The notes beneath the pieces were generated by a model. It was not told the origin of the DNA. It saw only the letters and a program-made list of their open reading frames with translations, and did not search any database. From assembly GCA_958407995.1 (NCBI GenBank), contig CATYJU010000004.1, forward strand, positions 1-64,000: a DNA stretch of 64,000 nt, given 5' to 3'. Of the stretch, positions 32,162 to 41,033 are shown in pieces. The translations under genes and the position numbers were made by a program. The stretch is from an uncultured Collinsella sp. GTDB taxonomy: Bacteria > Actinomycetota > Coriobacteriia > Coriobacteriales > Coriobacteriaceae. The stretch's first letter is position 1. The number at the start of each line of letters is the position of its first letter.

Positions 32162-34471
32162 ATGGCATTGACCCCCAACGAGGCATATGCGGCCAAGCAG
32201 CCGTTTGTGGACAAGGAGACACTCGAGCATATCGTCGAGCAGTTCCCCACGCCGTTTCATCTATACGACGAGGCGGGTATCCGCCGCAACATGCAAGAAG
32301 TGCGCGACGCCTTTGCGTGGAACCCGGGGTTTAAGGAGTACTTTGCCGTCAAGGCCAACCCCAACCCGGCCCTTATCTCAATTCTCAACGAATACGGCTG
32401 CGGCTGCGATTGCTCGAGCTATACCGAGCTCATGATCGCCCGCTCGCTGGGCATCACCGGCCATGACATCATGTTCTCGTCCAACGACACGCCGGCGGCA
32501 GACTTTGAGCTTGCCGACAAGTTGGGCGCCATCGTCAACTTCGACGATATCAGCCACATTGAGTTTTACGAGCGCGTCGCGGGACCCATCCCCAAGACGG
32601 TGAGCTGCCGTTTTAACCCGGGCGGCCTGTTCCAGCTTTCCAACGGCATTATGGACAACCCGGGCGATTCCAAGTACGGCATGACCACCGAGCAGCTCTT
32701 TGATGCCTTCCGCATGCTCAAGGCCAAGGGCGCCGAGGACTTTGGCATCCATGCCTTCCTTGCCAGCAACACCGTCACCAACGATTACTACCCCAAGCTC
32801 GCGCGAATCCTCTTTGAACTTGCCGTGCGCCTGGAGCGCGAGACCGGTGCACATGTCGCCTTTATCAATCTGTCCGGCGGTGTGGGTATCCCCTACCTGC
32901 CCGAGCAGCAGGCCAATGACATCCACGCCATCGGCGAGGGTGTACACGCGGCCTACGACGAGATCCTGGTTCCCGCCGGCATGGGCGATGTGGCGATCTG
33001 CACCGAGATGGGCCGCTTTATGATGGGCCCCTACGGGTGCCTGGTCACCAAGGCCATTCACGAAAAGCGGATCTACAAAGACTATATCGGCGTGGACGCA
33101 AGTGCCGTCGACCTCATTCGTCCTGCCATGTATGACGCTTACCACCACGTTACAGTGATGGGCCAGCCGGGTGGCCCCGACAAGTCCGCAGCTCCCGTCA
33201 CGAACACGTACGATATCACGGGCAACCTGTGCGAAAACAACGACAAGTTCGCCATCGACCGCGAGCTGCCGCATATCGACATGGATGACCTGCTTGTAAT
33301 CCACGATACCGGTGCGCATGGCTACTCCATGGGCTACAACTACAACGGACGTCTGCGCTCCGCCGAGGTCCTGCTGCGCCCCGATGGCGCGGCCGACCTC
33401 ATCCGCCGCGCCGAGCGCCCGGGCGATTACTTTTCCACGCTCGACGTGCTGCCGTGCGGCCGAGAGCTGCTGGCCAAGTCGCGCGCCGAAAGCGCCCGCC
33501 GTCGCGCCCAAGACGAGCGCCTGGCAGTCGCAGCTCAATGGAACAAACGCATCCAGATCGCGGAGGCGAAGGAGAAGAACATGGACATCCGCAATCTCGA
33601 GGGCTCAATCGTCGCCCTGGTTACGCCGTTTAAAAAGGACGGCAGTGTCGACTTTGACGCGCTTGGGCGCCTTATCGATTTCCACCTGCAAAACGGCACC
33701 GACGCCATCCTCACCCTAGGCACCACCGGCGAGAGCGCCACGATGACCGACGACGAGGACAACTCCGTTGTCGCCGCGGTGGTCAAGCAAGTTGCAGGAC
33801 GCGTCCCCGTCATCGCCGGCTCGGGCTCCAACTCCACGCAGACCATGCTCACCAAGTCGCTTACTTACCAGGGCTTGGGAGCCGACGGCCTGCTGCTCAT
33901 TACCCCCTACTACAACAAGTCTAACGAAGAGGGTATCTATCAGCACTTTAAGACCGTAGCCGATGCCGTGGACATTCCCTGCATCCTGTACAACATCCCC
34001 GGTCGTTGCGGCTGCGGTATCAGCGAGCACAACGTAGAGCGCCTGGCCGCACATCCCAACATCATGGGTATTAAGGAAGCCTCGGGCGACGTCGCCTACG
34101 CGGCCAAGATCGCTCACCTGCTGTCAGACGACTTCCGCATGTACTCGGGCGAGGACGCGCTTACCGTGCCGCTCATGAGCCTGGGCGCCTCGGGCACCAT
34201 CAGCGTGTGGGCCGATGTTCAGCCGCAGCTCGTGCACGACATGTGCCACGCCTATTTGGACGGCGACGTGGAGCGCGCCCGCGATATCCAGATTGCCGGT
34301 CAGCCGCTCATCAATGCCCTCTTTAGCGAGGTCAACCCCATCCCCGTTAAGGAAGCGCTCGCCCAGATGGGCATGATCGAGGCAAACTACCGTATGCCGC
34401 TGTGCCCCATGGCAGACGACACGCGATCCGAACTTACCGATGCTCTGAAGGGAGCTGGTCTGCTTGATTAA
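32162..34471 (+). CDS. lysA-dapA: LysA-DapA in-frame fusion: diaminopimelate decarboxylase and dihydrodipicolinate synthase
   Basis: One 769-residue frame contains two whole enzymes. Residues 1 to about 440 are diaminopimelate decarboxylase: FAVKANPNP with the PLP lysine, NLSGGVGIP, CTEMGRF, GNLCENNDKFA (active-site Cys) and MGYNYNGR. Residues 474-769 are DapA: IVALVTPFKKDGSVD, LGTTGESATMT, ILYNIPGR and GIKEASG with the Schiff-base lysine. A charged linker of about 30 residues joins them. DapA makes the first committed step of the DAP pathway and LysA the last step to lysine. The junction keeps a full ribosome-binding site and ATG, so DapA may also be made alone. Confidence 0.92.
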   Translation: MALTPNEAYAAKQPFVDKETLEHIVEQFPTPFHLYDEAGIRRNMQEVRDAFAWNPGFKEYFAVKANPNPALISILNEYGCGCDCSSYTELMIARSLGITGHDIMFSSNDTPAADFELADKLGAIVNFDDISHIEFYERVAGPIPKTVSCRFNPGGLFQLSNGIMDNPGDSKYGMTTEQLFDAFRMLKAKGAEDFGIHAFLASNTVTNDYYPKLARILFELAVRLERETGAHVAFINLSGGVGIPYLPEQQANDIHAIGEGVHAAYDEILVPAGMGDVAICTEMGRFMMGPYGCLVTKAIHEKRIYKDYIGVDASAVDLIRPAMYDAYHHVTVMGQPGGPDKSAAPVTNTYDITGNLCENNDKFAIDRELPHIDMDDLLVIHDTGAHGYSMGYNYNGRLRSAEVLLRPDGAADLIRRAERPGDYFSTLDVLPCGRELLAKSRAESARRRAQDERLAVAAQWNKRIQIAEAKEKNMDIRNLEGSIVALVTPFKKDGSVDFDALGRLIDFHLQNGTDAILTLGTTGESATMTDDEDNSVVAAVVKQVAGRVPVIAGSGSNSTQTMLTKSLTYQGLGADGLLLITPYYNKSNEEGIYQHFKTVADAVDIPCILYNIPGRCGCGISEHNVERLAAHPNIMGIKEASGDVAYAAKIAHLLSDDFRMYSGEDALTVPLMSLGASGTISVWADVQPQLVHDMCHAYLDGDVERARDIQIAGQPLINALFSEVNPIPVKEALAQMGMIEANYRMPLCPMADDTRSELTDALKGAGLLD
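33569..33583 (+). promoter_or_regulatory. Internal ribosome-binding site and start for DapA inside the fusion
   Basis: AAGGAG (33569-33574) lies 6 bases before ATG 33581, codon 474 of the fused frame. Starting here gives a 296-residue protein beginning MDIRNLEGSIVALVTPF, the normal DapA length and start. Confidence 0.75.
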
Positions 34472-35204
34472 GACCGTCATTATGGGAACGGGCCGCATGG
34501 GCTCGCTCATCCGCACCACCGCCGAAAGCATTGTCGATGCCGCCGGGCAGCCCGTTTTTGATATCGTGGCCCAGATTGGCTTCGATTTGAGCGAGCTCGA
34601 GAACGCACCGGCTGCCGATGTGATTATCGACTTCTCGAACGTCGCGACCTTCGACGCTGTCGTCGCCTATGTCGAGCGCACGGGCGCGGCGTTGGTCTCA
34701 GGCACCACAGGCTACACCCCCGAGCAGATGGACCGCCTGCGTGAGCTGGGCCAGAACACCCGCGTTATGCACTCGGGCAATTACTCCATCGGTATCGCAG
34801 CCCTGCGCCATCTGGTAGCGCAGGCTACACGCGAGCTGCCCGGCTTTGACTGCGAAATCGTCGAGACGCACCATAACCAAAAGGTCGACGCCCCCAGCGG
34901 CACTGCCAAGTTGTTGCTCGACGCCGTCGTCGAAGCCGAGCCCGAGGCAGGCTACCACCCCGTCTATGGCCGCGAGGGCATGTGCGGAGCACGCGATCCC
35001 AAGGAGATCGGCATGCACTCGCTGCGCGGTGGCACTGTCGCCGGCGTCCACGAAGTGAGTTTCTTTGGCCAGGACGAGGAGGTCACGCTCACCCACCGCG
35101 CCACGAGCCGTCAGATCTTTGTCAACGGCGCCCTGGCAGCCGCGCAGAAGCTCGTCGCCCGCGAACCCGGCTTCTATACGTTCGACCAGGTCATGTTTGC
35201 CTAA
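34464..35204 (+). CDS. dapB: 4-hydroxy-tetrahydrodipicolinate reductase
   Basis: DapB reduces the DapA product with NAD(P)H. The 246-residue protein has a short N-terminal Rossmann motif (IMGTGRMGS), VSGTTGYTPEQM, HSGNYSIG, the catalytic VETHHNQKVDAPSGTAK segment and FFGQDEEVTLTHRATSR. It starts with TTG overlapping the stop of the lysA-dapA frame (8 bases shared), with GGGAG upstream, so expression is coupled. Confidence 0.94.
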   Translation: MIKTVIMGTGRMGSLIRTTAESIVDAAGQPVFDIVAQIGFDLSELENAPAADVIIDFSNVATFDAVVAYVERTGAALVSGTTGYTPEQMDRLRELGQNTRVMHSGNYSIGIAALRHLVAQATRELPGFDCEIVETHHNQKVDAPSGTAKLLLDAVVEAEPEAGYHPVYGREGMCGARDPKEIGMHSLRGGTVAGVHEVSFFGQDEEVTLTHRATSRQIFVNGALAAAQKLVAREPGFYTFDQVMFA

Positions 35205-35243
35205 CCAGGTATCAACCGAATCCACCCAAAGGAGAGATAGCGA

Positions 35244-35963
35244 ATGAGCAACGCAGCCGAGATGGATGCCCAGGAGATTATCAATTACATCGCCACCGCG
35301 CCTAAAAAGACGCCTGTCAAGCTGTATGTGCGCGAGAAACCCGGCATGAAGGTTGCCTGGGGCGACGCACATGTCTACGGCGGCCGTCGCGGCAAGACCG
35401 TCTTTGGCGACTGGGACGAGCTCAAAGCCATCCTGGACGCCAACGCCGATTCCATCGATTACTACGACGTCGAGAATGACTGCCGCAACTCCGCCGTCCC
35501 CATGCTCGACCTTAAGGGCATCAACGCCCGCATCGAGCCGGGCGCGATCATCCGCGACCGCGTCGAGATTGGCGACCGTGCCGTCATCATGATGGGCGCC
35601 ATCATCAACATCGGCTCCGTTATCGGCGAGGGTTCCATGATCGATATGGGCGCCGTGCTGGGCGGTCGCGCCACCGTGGGCAAGAACTGCCACATCGGCG
35701 CCGGCACCGTGCTGGCAGGCGTTGTGGAGCCCGCCAGCGCCACGCCCGTCATCATCGAGGACGATGTCATGATCGGCGCAAACGCCGTGGTCCTGGAAGG
35801 CGTGCACGTGGGCAAGGGTGCTGTAGTTGCCGCCGGCGCCGTGTGCGTCGAGGACGTCCCCGCCGGCGCCGTCGTGGCCGGTGTCCCCGCCCGCGCCATC
35901 AAGATGCGCGACGAGAAGACCGACAGCAAGACCGGCCTGGAAGAGGGCCTGCGCCAGCTTTAA
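35244..35963 (+). CDS. dapH: Tetrahydrodipicolinate N-acetyltransferase
   Basis: The 239-residue protein starts [23 protein letters not shown] (from residue 7), typical of DapH, and has a left-handed beta-helix of hexapeptide repeats ([35 protein letters not shown]) with trimeric acetyltransferase character. DapH length and N-domain separate it from succinyl-type DapD. It acetylates tetrahydrodipicolinate with acetyl-CoA, so the acetylase branch of DAP synthesis is used. GGAGAG precedes the ATG. A hairpin and a family III element follow the stop. Confidence 0.92.
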   Translation: MSNAAEMDAQEIINYIATAPKKTPVKLYVREKPGMKVAWGDAHVYGGRRGKTVFGDWDELKAILDANADSIDYYDVENDCRNSAVPMLDLKGINARIEPGAIIRDRVEIGDRAVIMMGAIINIGSVIGEGSMIDMGAVLGGRATVGKNCHIGAGTVLAGVVEPASATPVIIEDDVMIGANAVVLEGVHVGKGAVVAAGAVCVEDVPAGAVVAGVPARAIKMRDEKTDSKTGLEEGLRQL

Positions 35964-35965
35964 TA

Positions 35966-36104
35966 GTTACGGCGTTTTACCAAACGCCGTAACGGCCCGA
36001 CGCTGCAAACGCCCCTAAGCGGCAATCTGACGTTCAATCGTCGGTCGCGTACCGAAGTACGCTTCCCTCCTCTTTCACGTCACCTTGCTCGCTTAGGGGC
36101 GTTT
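35966..36104 (+). repeat. Structured palindromic element, family III copy b, with leading hairpin
   Basis: A 12-bp hairpin GTTACGGCGTTT/AAACGCCGTAAC (35966-35993) starts 3 bases after the dapH stop, then comes CGACGCTGC. The main element has a perfect 15-bp outer stem (36007-36021 with 36090-36104), GCAA-TC-TGACG pairing with CGTCA-CC-TTGC, and the conserved centre GCGTAC-CGAA-GTACGC with CCCTCCTCTTTC. The leading hairpin and CGACGCTGC also occur in copy c. Confidence 0.87.
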
Positions 36105-36146
36105 TCGCTGACGTATGCTCGACCTGCAACGTAATTCAGCCCCAAG

Positions 36147-36190
36147 TAAAAAGGCCGAAGCCCTCATCCGGGGCTTCGGCCTTTATTTTT
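36147..36190. terminator. Bidirectional intrinsic terminator
   Basis: GGCCGAAGCCC (36153-36163) and GGGCTTCGGCC (36171-36181) are perfect complements, flanked by AAAAA on the left and TTTATTTTT on the right. It separates the convergent dapH and nucleoid-protein genes. Confidence 0.88.
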
Positions 36191-36208
36191 GCAGCGTCCA
36201 AGCGCAGT

Positions 36209-37213
36209 TTATCGATTCTCAATTGACCCGATATTCTTGAGCTCGATGGAGATGAGGCCGTTGGGCTCATTGACGAACTCGATGTACTCGGAGTTCGAAC
36301 CCATCTCGGCCGGGAAGCTGATCTCGATGCCCGTGTCGGTACGGATCTTGTGATTGCGCACGGCCGCGCGCTCAACTTGCTTGCGCTCCACGGGAACGCG
36401 CTCAGGCACCTTCTCCTCAGTCAGTGCCGCGCGCACGCTCTCCTTGATAACTGGTTCGTCCTCAAAGACCTCATCGACGATATCCCAAGGCGGCAGCTCC
36501 TCGTCATCCTCGACTTTCTCGGCAACGGCAGCCTTAACCTTGGCGAGCGCCACGGCCGTGTTGGCACCGTGCTCCTCGGCGACTTCCTCGACCACACGCG
36601 TCACGGTGTCGATGACCTCCTTGCCCGATACCCCCGTGTCGCACTGCAGCAGGCCATCGGGAATGAGCATGCGATCCTCGCCGGCAATCTTGCGCTTCTT
36701 ATCCACATAGCCGATCTCCATGGTGCTTGCACGCACGATTGCATAGCTCGGCACCTTTTGCGAGGGGTTCGGCAGAATGGCGTAGTGGCGCGCGATGTCG
36801 TTGCGCACCTCCCCCTCTTCGCGGCCCACTTCGTGCATAAAAGCCTGCTTGGAGCCCAGCAGCATCACGGCAAACCAGCGGGCATCCTCATCGTCGTCAA
36901 AATCAGCCACGAGCACGTCGGTGGACTCGGCTTTCTCGGCTTTGGTGAGCTCGGAGGAGATAAACTCCGCAATCTGCTGCGACAGGTCCACGAACTCGCG
37001 CTCGCCAAAGAAATAGCCCTTGAGCTCACCACCAAACGCAGAGTTCTCGGCAAACGTGGCGCGTTTGTTGTCGGCCGAGGTACGAGCGCGCCGCAGGTGC
37101 GTGGTTACGAAATTACGCACGGTGCGGCTCTCGATATCCAACTCGCGCTGGCTCATAACGTTGACGGCAGAGTCAAAGTCCAGGATATGCAGAATCGCGT
37201 GATTGATTTTCAT
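36209..37213 (-). CDS. Nucleoid-associated protein (NdpA/YejK family)
   Basis: The 334-residue protein resembles the NdpA/37-kDa nucleoid-associated family: an N-terminal INHAILHILDF start, SADNKRATF and a middle region with ARWFAVMLLGSKQAFMHEV. Such proteins co-purify with the nucleoid; some have nuclease or anti-restriction-like roles, but none is certain. The start is probably ATG 37213 (MKINHAIL), three codons inside the longest frame; the Shine-Dalgarno is weak. Confidence 0.7.
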   Translation of the reverse strand: MKINHAILHILDFDSAVNVMSQRELDIESRTVRNFVTTHLRRARTSADNKRATFAENSAFGGELKGYFFGEREFVDLSQQIAEFISSELTKAEKAESTDVLVADFDDDEDARWFAVMLLGSKQAFMHEVGREEGEVRNDIARHYAILPNPSQKVPSYAIVRASTMEIGYVDKKRKIAGEDRMLIPDGLLQCDTGVSGKEVIDTVTRVVEEVAEEHGANTAVALAKVKAAVAEKVEDDEELPPWDIVDEVFEDEPVIKESVRAALTEEKVPERVPVERKQVERAAVRNHKIRTDTGIEISFPAEMGSNSEYIEFVNEPNGLISIELKNIGSIENR

Positions 37214-37324
37214 ATACGGCATTCCGTTCTAGATCGATTTCGGCACGAACCAGTATAGCGGTCGAGCCCGCCCCAGGCGCATCGAAGATTGGCGCATCGG
37301 GGACAGGTTGCTTTGTATCAATGG

Positions 37325-38485
37325 CTAGCGCAGGAGCTCGGACTGCCAAGCCTCGAGCTGTTCTGCCAAACTCTTGCCGGCAGCGGGCACGTCGATCTGG
37401 GGGCGTTTGGGCAACAGTGCGCATTTAAGGATCGCCACGATGGTCTGCGAGATAAAGCGTCGCGTATCTTTGTCAAAGCCTTGCGCAGCCTGGAGCATCA
37501 CGGGCAGACTCTCACGCAGATTTCCTGCGATATCCGCAAACCGTTCGGCGTCCGTAGCCTCAAACACGGAGAACAACGCATCTACAAAACGCTCGCGCTC
37601 GCTAGGTGACACTGCAAGCAGCATCTCGCGAATGGAGCCATCAACGTATCGAGCACCGGCGGACAGGCGCTCACAGTATACGAAGTCGCAACCATCAACC
37701 ACCCAGCTAAAGGGATTGTGCTGCAGCAGGCTGAACTCGGTGCTCTCAACGATGGCATAGTCCTCTTGTGTCTCGAACATCATGCCGAAGATCGACGACC
37801 GAGGTAGCGTCTTGTCGATTCGACCGGAAAGATCGGCAAAGGCGTTGCCGTTCAGAAACTCCTCGACGAACCCTGGACCATCATGGGAATACGCCCGTTC
37901 GATTCGCTCACGGGCGACATCGGAGCACATCGCCGCACCGTACACCGCAAGGTTTCCGCCCTTGGAATGACCTCCGCACAAAAGCGGCCCGTCGATCGCA
38001 TCCGCCGCCTCGTCCACATAACGCGCCGCGGATTCCTGGGCCGGCACAGGACACCGGAACGCCATGTTAAAGTCCTCTTTCCAGCCCACAATCGTGCTGT
38101 CGGTCCCCCGGAAGGAAAGATAGCTAAACCCCGCCGGAAACCGGAACGCCATGGCTGCAAACTGCTCCGTCGCCACCACATCGCTCACGGCACGATAGCC
38201 GCAAACGTGCACGCCGCGGTATCTGGGATTTGCTGCCACGGCCTCCAACAAGGCCCTGCTTCCCTCTGGGTCCCACAAGTCGTCAATCATGTCCCGGTAG
38301 CACTCGGCACGCAGCAGTTCGCGTACGTCTAGGCCCTGCCAGTTCGTCAGCCCCGCCATATCACCCGGCAAGCGCAAATAGGACAACCACGCAAAGACCA
38401 GGCTATCCACCGCGCAGAACGGCCGCTCCTCAAAGGGATCAAACGCCGTCTGGACATAGGTCAAAAAATTAGGCGAATCCGACAT
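37325..38485 (-). CDS. DUF2974 (Mbeg1-like) alpha/beta-hydrolase
   Basis: A 386-residue protein with the lipase-type nucleophile elbow GGHSKGGNLA at about residue 170 and an upstream SFRGTDSTIVGWKEDF segment typical of DUF2974. The fold is alpha/beta hydrolase; Ser of GHSKG is the likely nucleophile. Members are widespread in Firmicutes and Coriobacteriia, with no established substrate. No signal peptide is seen, so it is cytoplasmic. Confidence 0.85.
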   Translation of the reverse strand: MSDSPNFLTYVQTAFDPFEERPFCAVDSLVFAWLSYLRLPGDMAGLTNWQGLDVRELLRAECYRDMIDDLWDPEGSRALLEAVAANPRYRGVHVCGYRAVSDVVATEQFAAMAFRFPAGFSYLSFRGTDSTIVGWKEDFNMAFRCPVPAQESAARYVDEAADAIDGPLLCGGHSKGGNLAVYGAAMCSDVARERIERAYSHDGPGFVEEFLNGNAFADLSGRIDKTLPRSSIFGMMFETQEDYAIVESTEFSLLQHNPFSWVVDGCDFVYCERLSAGARYVDGSIREMLLAVSPSERERFVDALFSVFEATDAERFADIAGNLRESLPVMLQAAQGFDKDTRRFISQTIVAILKCALLPKRPQIDVPAAGKSLAEQLEAWQSELLR

Positions 38486-38532
38486 GGCCCTCCCATCAAC
38501 TATGGTGCATTGGAGTCAGGTTACTTTGCACC

Positions 38533-38568
38533 AAAAAGGCGCCCGGGCCGTGTGGACCCGGACGCCTT
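38533..38568 (-). terminator. Intrinsic terminator of ldh
   Basis: On the minus strand AAGGCGTCCGGGTCC pairs with GGCCCGGGCGCCTT over a short loop and TTTTTGG follows. It lies about 30 bases after the ldh stop. Confidence 0.88.
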
Positions 38569-38599
38569 CATTGTAGCTTTTCGCTCTAGCGAGCTTGAT

Positions 38600-39550
38600 T
38601 TAGCAGGAGAAGTCGACGCTGTCGATGATGTCCTTGAGGGCCTTGGCGGAGACGGTGAGCTCATGCTGCTCGTCGTCGTTCAGCGGCACGGGGACGCGGC
38701 AGACGACGCCGTCGCGGCCAACGACCGTCGGCATGGAGATGGCCAGATCGGACAGGCCATACTCGCCCACCATGAGCGAGGAAACGGGCAGAACGGTCTG
38801 CTCATCACGCATAACAGCGGTGCAGATGCGCTTAACGGCCATGGCGACGCCGTAGTAGGTGGCGTGCTTCTTCTCGATGATGGTGTAGGCGGAGTTCTTA
38901 ACGTCCTCGGCGATGCGCTTCTCGGCAGCCTCATGCTCCAGGTGGCCGTGAAGCTCGCAGAAGGTGTTCAGCGGCACGCCGGCAACCTGGGCGCTGGACC
39001 AAGCGACAAACTCGGAGTCGCCGTGCTCACCCATGACATAGGCCTGAACGTCGCGCGGGTCAACCTCGACGTGGGCACCAAGCATCTGCTGCAGACGGCC
39101 AGTGTCGAGCACGGTGCCGGAGCCGATGACGTGGCCCTCGGGCAGGCCGGACATCTTGATGGCGGCGTAGGTCAGAACATCGACCGGGTTGGAGACGATG
39201 AGCAGAATGCCATCGAAGCCGGACTTCTTAATCTCGGGGATAATGGACTTAAAGATGCTGACGTTCTTGTTGACCAGGTCCAGGCGGGTCTCACCGGGCT
39301 TCTGGGCAGCGCCAGCGGTGACGACGATCATGGCGGCGTCGGCGACATCGGAATAATCGCCGGCGTAGATCTTCATCGGCTCGGCAAACGTCATGCCGTG
39401 CGCGATATCCAGGGCCTCACCCTCGGCGCGGTTCTTGTCCACGTCGATGAGGACCATCTCGGAGAACAGACCGCTCTGCATCAGCGCGAACGCCGAAGAC
39501 GAACCGACGAAACCGCAGCCGACAATAGCGACCTTCTTCTCGTTAACCAT
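38600..39550 (-). CDS. ldh: L-lactate dehydrogenase
   Basis: A 316-residue NAD-dependent LDH/MDH family enzyme. Features: VAIVGCGFVGSSSAFAL (NAD binding), DIAHG, the substrate-loop region GAAQKPGETR with Gln rather than Arg before KPGE (lactate rather than malate type), SNPVDVLTY, and the catalytic GEHGDSE. It reduces pyruvate to L-lactate and regenerates NAD. GGGAG precedes ATG 39550, preferred to the ATG 78 bases earlier. A strong hairpin lies in its leader. Confidence 0.94.
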   Translation of the reverse strand: MVNEKKVAIVGCGFVGSSSAFALMQSGLFSEMVLIDVDKNRAEGEALDIAHGMTFAEPMKIYAGDYSDVADAAMIVVTAGAAQKPGETRLDLVNKNVSIFKSIIPEIKKSGFDGILLIVSNPVDVLTYAAIKMSGLPEGHVIGSGTVLDTGRLQQMLGAHVEVDPRDVQAYVMGEHGDSEFVAWSSAQVAGVPLNTFCELHGHLEHEAAEKRIAEDVKNSAYTIIEKKHATYYGVAMAVKRICTAVMRDEQTVLPVSSLMVGEYGLSDLAISMPTVVGRDGVVCRVPVPLNDDEQHELTVSAKALKDIIDSVDFSC

Positions 39551-39575
39551 TAGAAACTCCCATCTCACTCCACAA

Positions 39576-39608
39576 ACAAGCCGCCCGGGAACGACCCGAG
39601 CGGCTTGT
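39576..39608 (-). terminator. Strong hairpin in the ldh leader
   Basis: ACAAGCCGC (39576-39584) and GCGGCTTGT (39600-39608) are perfect complements, with inner CCGGG/CCCG pairing. On the minus strand it is followed by TTGTGG, then the ldh ribosome-binding site 20 bases on. It may end upstream transcription or attenuate ldh. Confidence 0.6.
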
Positions 39609-39751
39609 CGTAATCCCAATACATCCAATCGGGACTTTGATTATGCTCCTATTCGCAGCCAAAAATCGACCGTTTACCGAAATTGTTTGCAGAATTCGTA
39701 AAATAACTGCACGAAATCGGTTTCGATATATTGACGAGCCAAAATAGCTTT

Positions 39752-40915
39752 CTAATACAGGCCCGCCTCGCGAATGGCCTCGACAGCCAAAGCGATCTGG
39801 TCGGGCGGCAAGACCAGCGCCATGCGCACGTGCCCCTCGCCCGAAGGACCAAAGCTCGCGCCCGGCGTCACCACAACGCCGGCCTTCTCCATAAGCTCCT
39901 CGCAAAACGCCATGGAATCGGTGCGGCCACCGGGAAGCTTGGCCCACACAAACATAGAGCCATGCGCGTTGGGGCGCTCCCAGCCCAAGCCCTCAAGACC
40001 GTCGCACAGGGCATCGCGGCGCTCCTGGTACTTCAGACGCTGCGCCTCGACCTCATCGCGCGGACCGTTCAGGCAGGCGATGGCGGCCTTCTGGATCGGG
40101 AAGAACATGCCAAAGTCGATCTGGCCGCGCAGCTTGGCAAAGGCCGAGACCACGTCCTCTCGGCCGACCAAAAAGCCGATGCGGGCACCGGTGACGTTAA
40201 ACGACTTGGAGAGCGAGAAGAACTCAACGCCCACCTCGAGCGCGCCGGGGTACTGCAAGAAGCTGCCGCCCGGCTCGCCGTTGAACACGATGTCGGAGTA
40301 TGCGTTGTCGTGAACGATCAGCAGGTCGTGCTCGCGGGCAAAAGCGATGATCTCCTCGTAGATCTCGGGCGTGCCCACCGAGCCCACCGGGTTGGCGGGC
40401 AGCGACACGATCATGTACTTGGCACGATCGGCCACCTCGGGATCGATGCCCGCCACATAGGGCAGGTAATTGTGCTCCGCCACCAGCGGATAATACTCGA
40501 GTTTGGCGTCGGCGATCTTGGCCCCCGCCTCAAAAACCGGGTAGCACGGATCGGGAACCAAAATGGTGTCACCCGGATCGAGCAGGGCCAGGCCCAAATG
40601 GCCCACGCCCTCCTGCGTGCCGTTGCACGACTGCACCATGGACGGCGTAATGCCCGAAACGCCAAAGCGACGCTCATAGTAATCGCACACAGCTTGCTTG
40701 AGTTCGGGCAGGTCGCGCAGGGCATACTTCCACATCTCGGGATCTTGGGCTGCCTGCGTGAGCGCCTCGACCACGTGGTCGTACGGCTTAAAGTCGGGCG
40801 TGCCCACGCTCATGTTGTAAATGGTCTTGCCCTGAGCCTTCAGCGCAAGCAGTTTGTTGTTGAGCGAGGCGAAGACCTCCGCGCTAAAGCGGTCGAGACG
40901 CTGCGATGCCTGCAT
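39752..40915 (-). CDS. Class I/II PLP aminotransferase
   Basis: A 387-residue fold-type I aminotransferase with MSVGTPDFKP, CNGTQEGVGHLGLALLDPGD, PANPVGSV, DNAYSDIVF and the PLP-lysine motif SLSKSFNVTGARIG. It is close in pattern to LL-diaminopimelate or N-acetyl-LL-diaminopimelate aminotransferases (DapL/PatA type), which would fit the DapH-based pathway seen at 32-36 kb, but aspartate- or alanine-type substrates cannot be excluded. GAAAGG precedes ATG 40915. A terminator separates it from nadE. Confidence 0.88.
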   Translation of the reverse strand: MQASQRLDRFSAEVFASLNNKLLALKAQGKTIYNMSVGTPDFKPYDHVVEALTQAAQDPEMWKYALRDLPELKQAVCDYYERRFGVSGITPSMVQSCNGTQEGVGHLGLALLDPGDTILVPDPCYPVFEAGAKIADAKLEYYPLVAEHNYLPYVAGIDPEVADRAKYMIVSLPANPVGSVGTPEIYEEIIAFAREHDLLIVHDNAYSDIVFNGEPGGSFLQYPGALEVGVEFFSLSKSFNVTGARIGFLVGREDVVSAFAKLRGQIDFGMFFPIQKAAIACLNGPRDEVEAQRLKYQERRDALCDGLEGLGWERPNAHGSMFVWAKLPGGRTDSMAFCEELMEKAGVVVTPGASFGPSGEGHVRMALVLPPDQIALAVEAIREAGLY

Positions 40916-40934
40916 GGTGCCACCTTTCGATATG

Positions 40935-40964
40935 AAAAACGCGGCGCTCCGACAAGAGCGCCGC
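40935..40964 (-). terminator. Intrinsic terminator after nadE
   Basis: GCGGCGCTC and GAGCGCCGC form a perfect 9-bp stem with a 6-base loop. On the minus strand TTTTT follows. It ends only 20 bases before the aminotransferase ATG. Confidence 0.85.
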
Positions 40965-41033
40965 GCGATACGGGCCATCAGATTGCAAAAGTGTAACGCT
41001 TGCAACCCCCGTATTGGTTCAATTTAGCCAACC

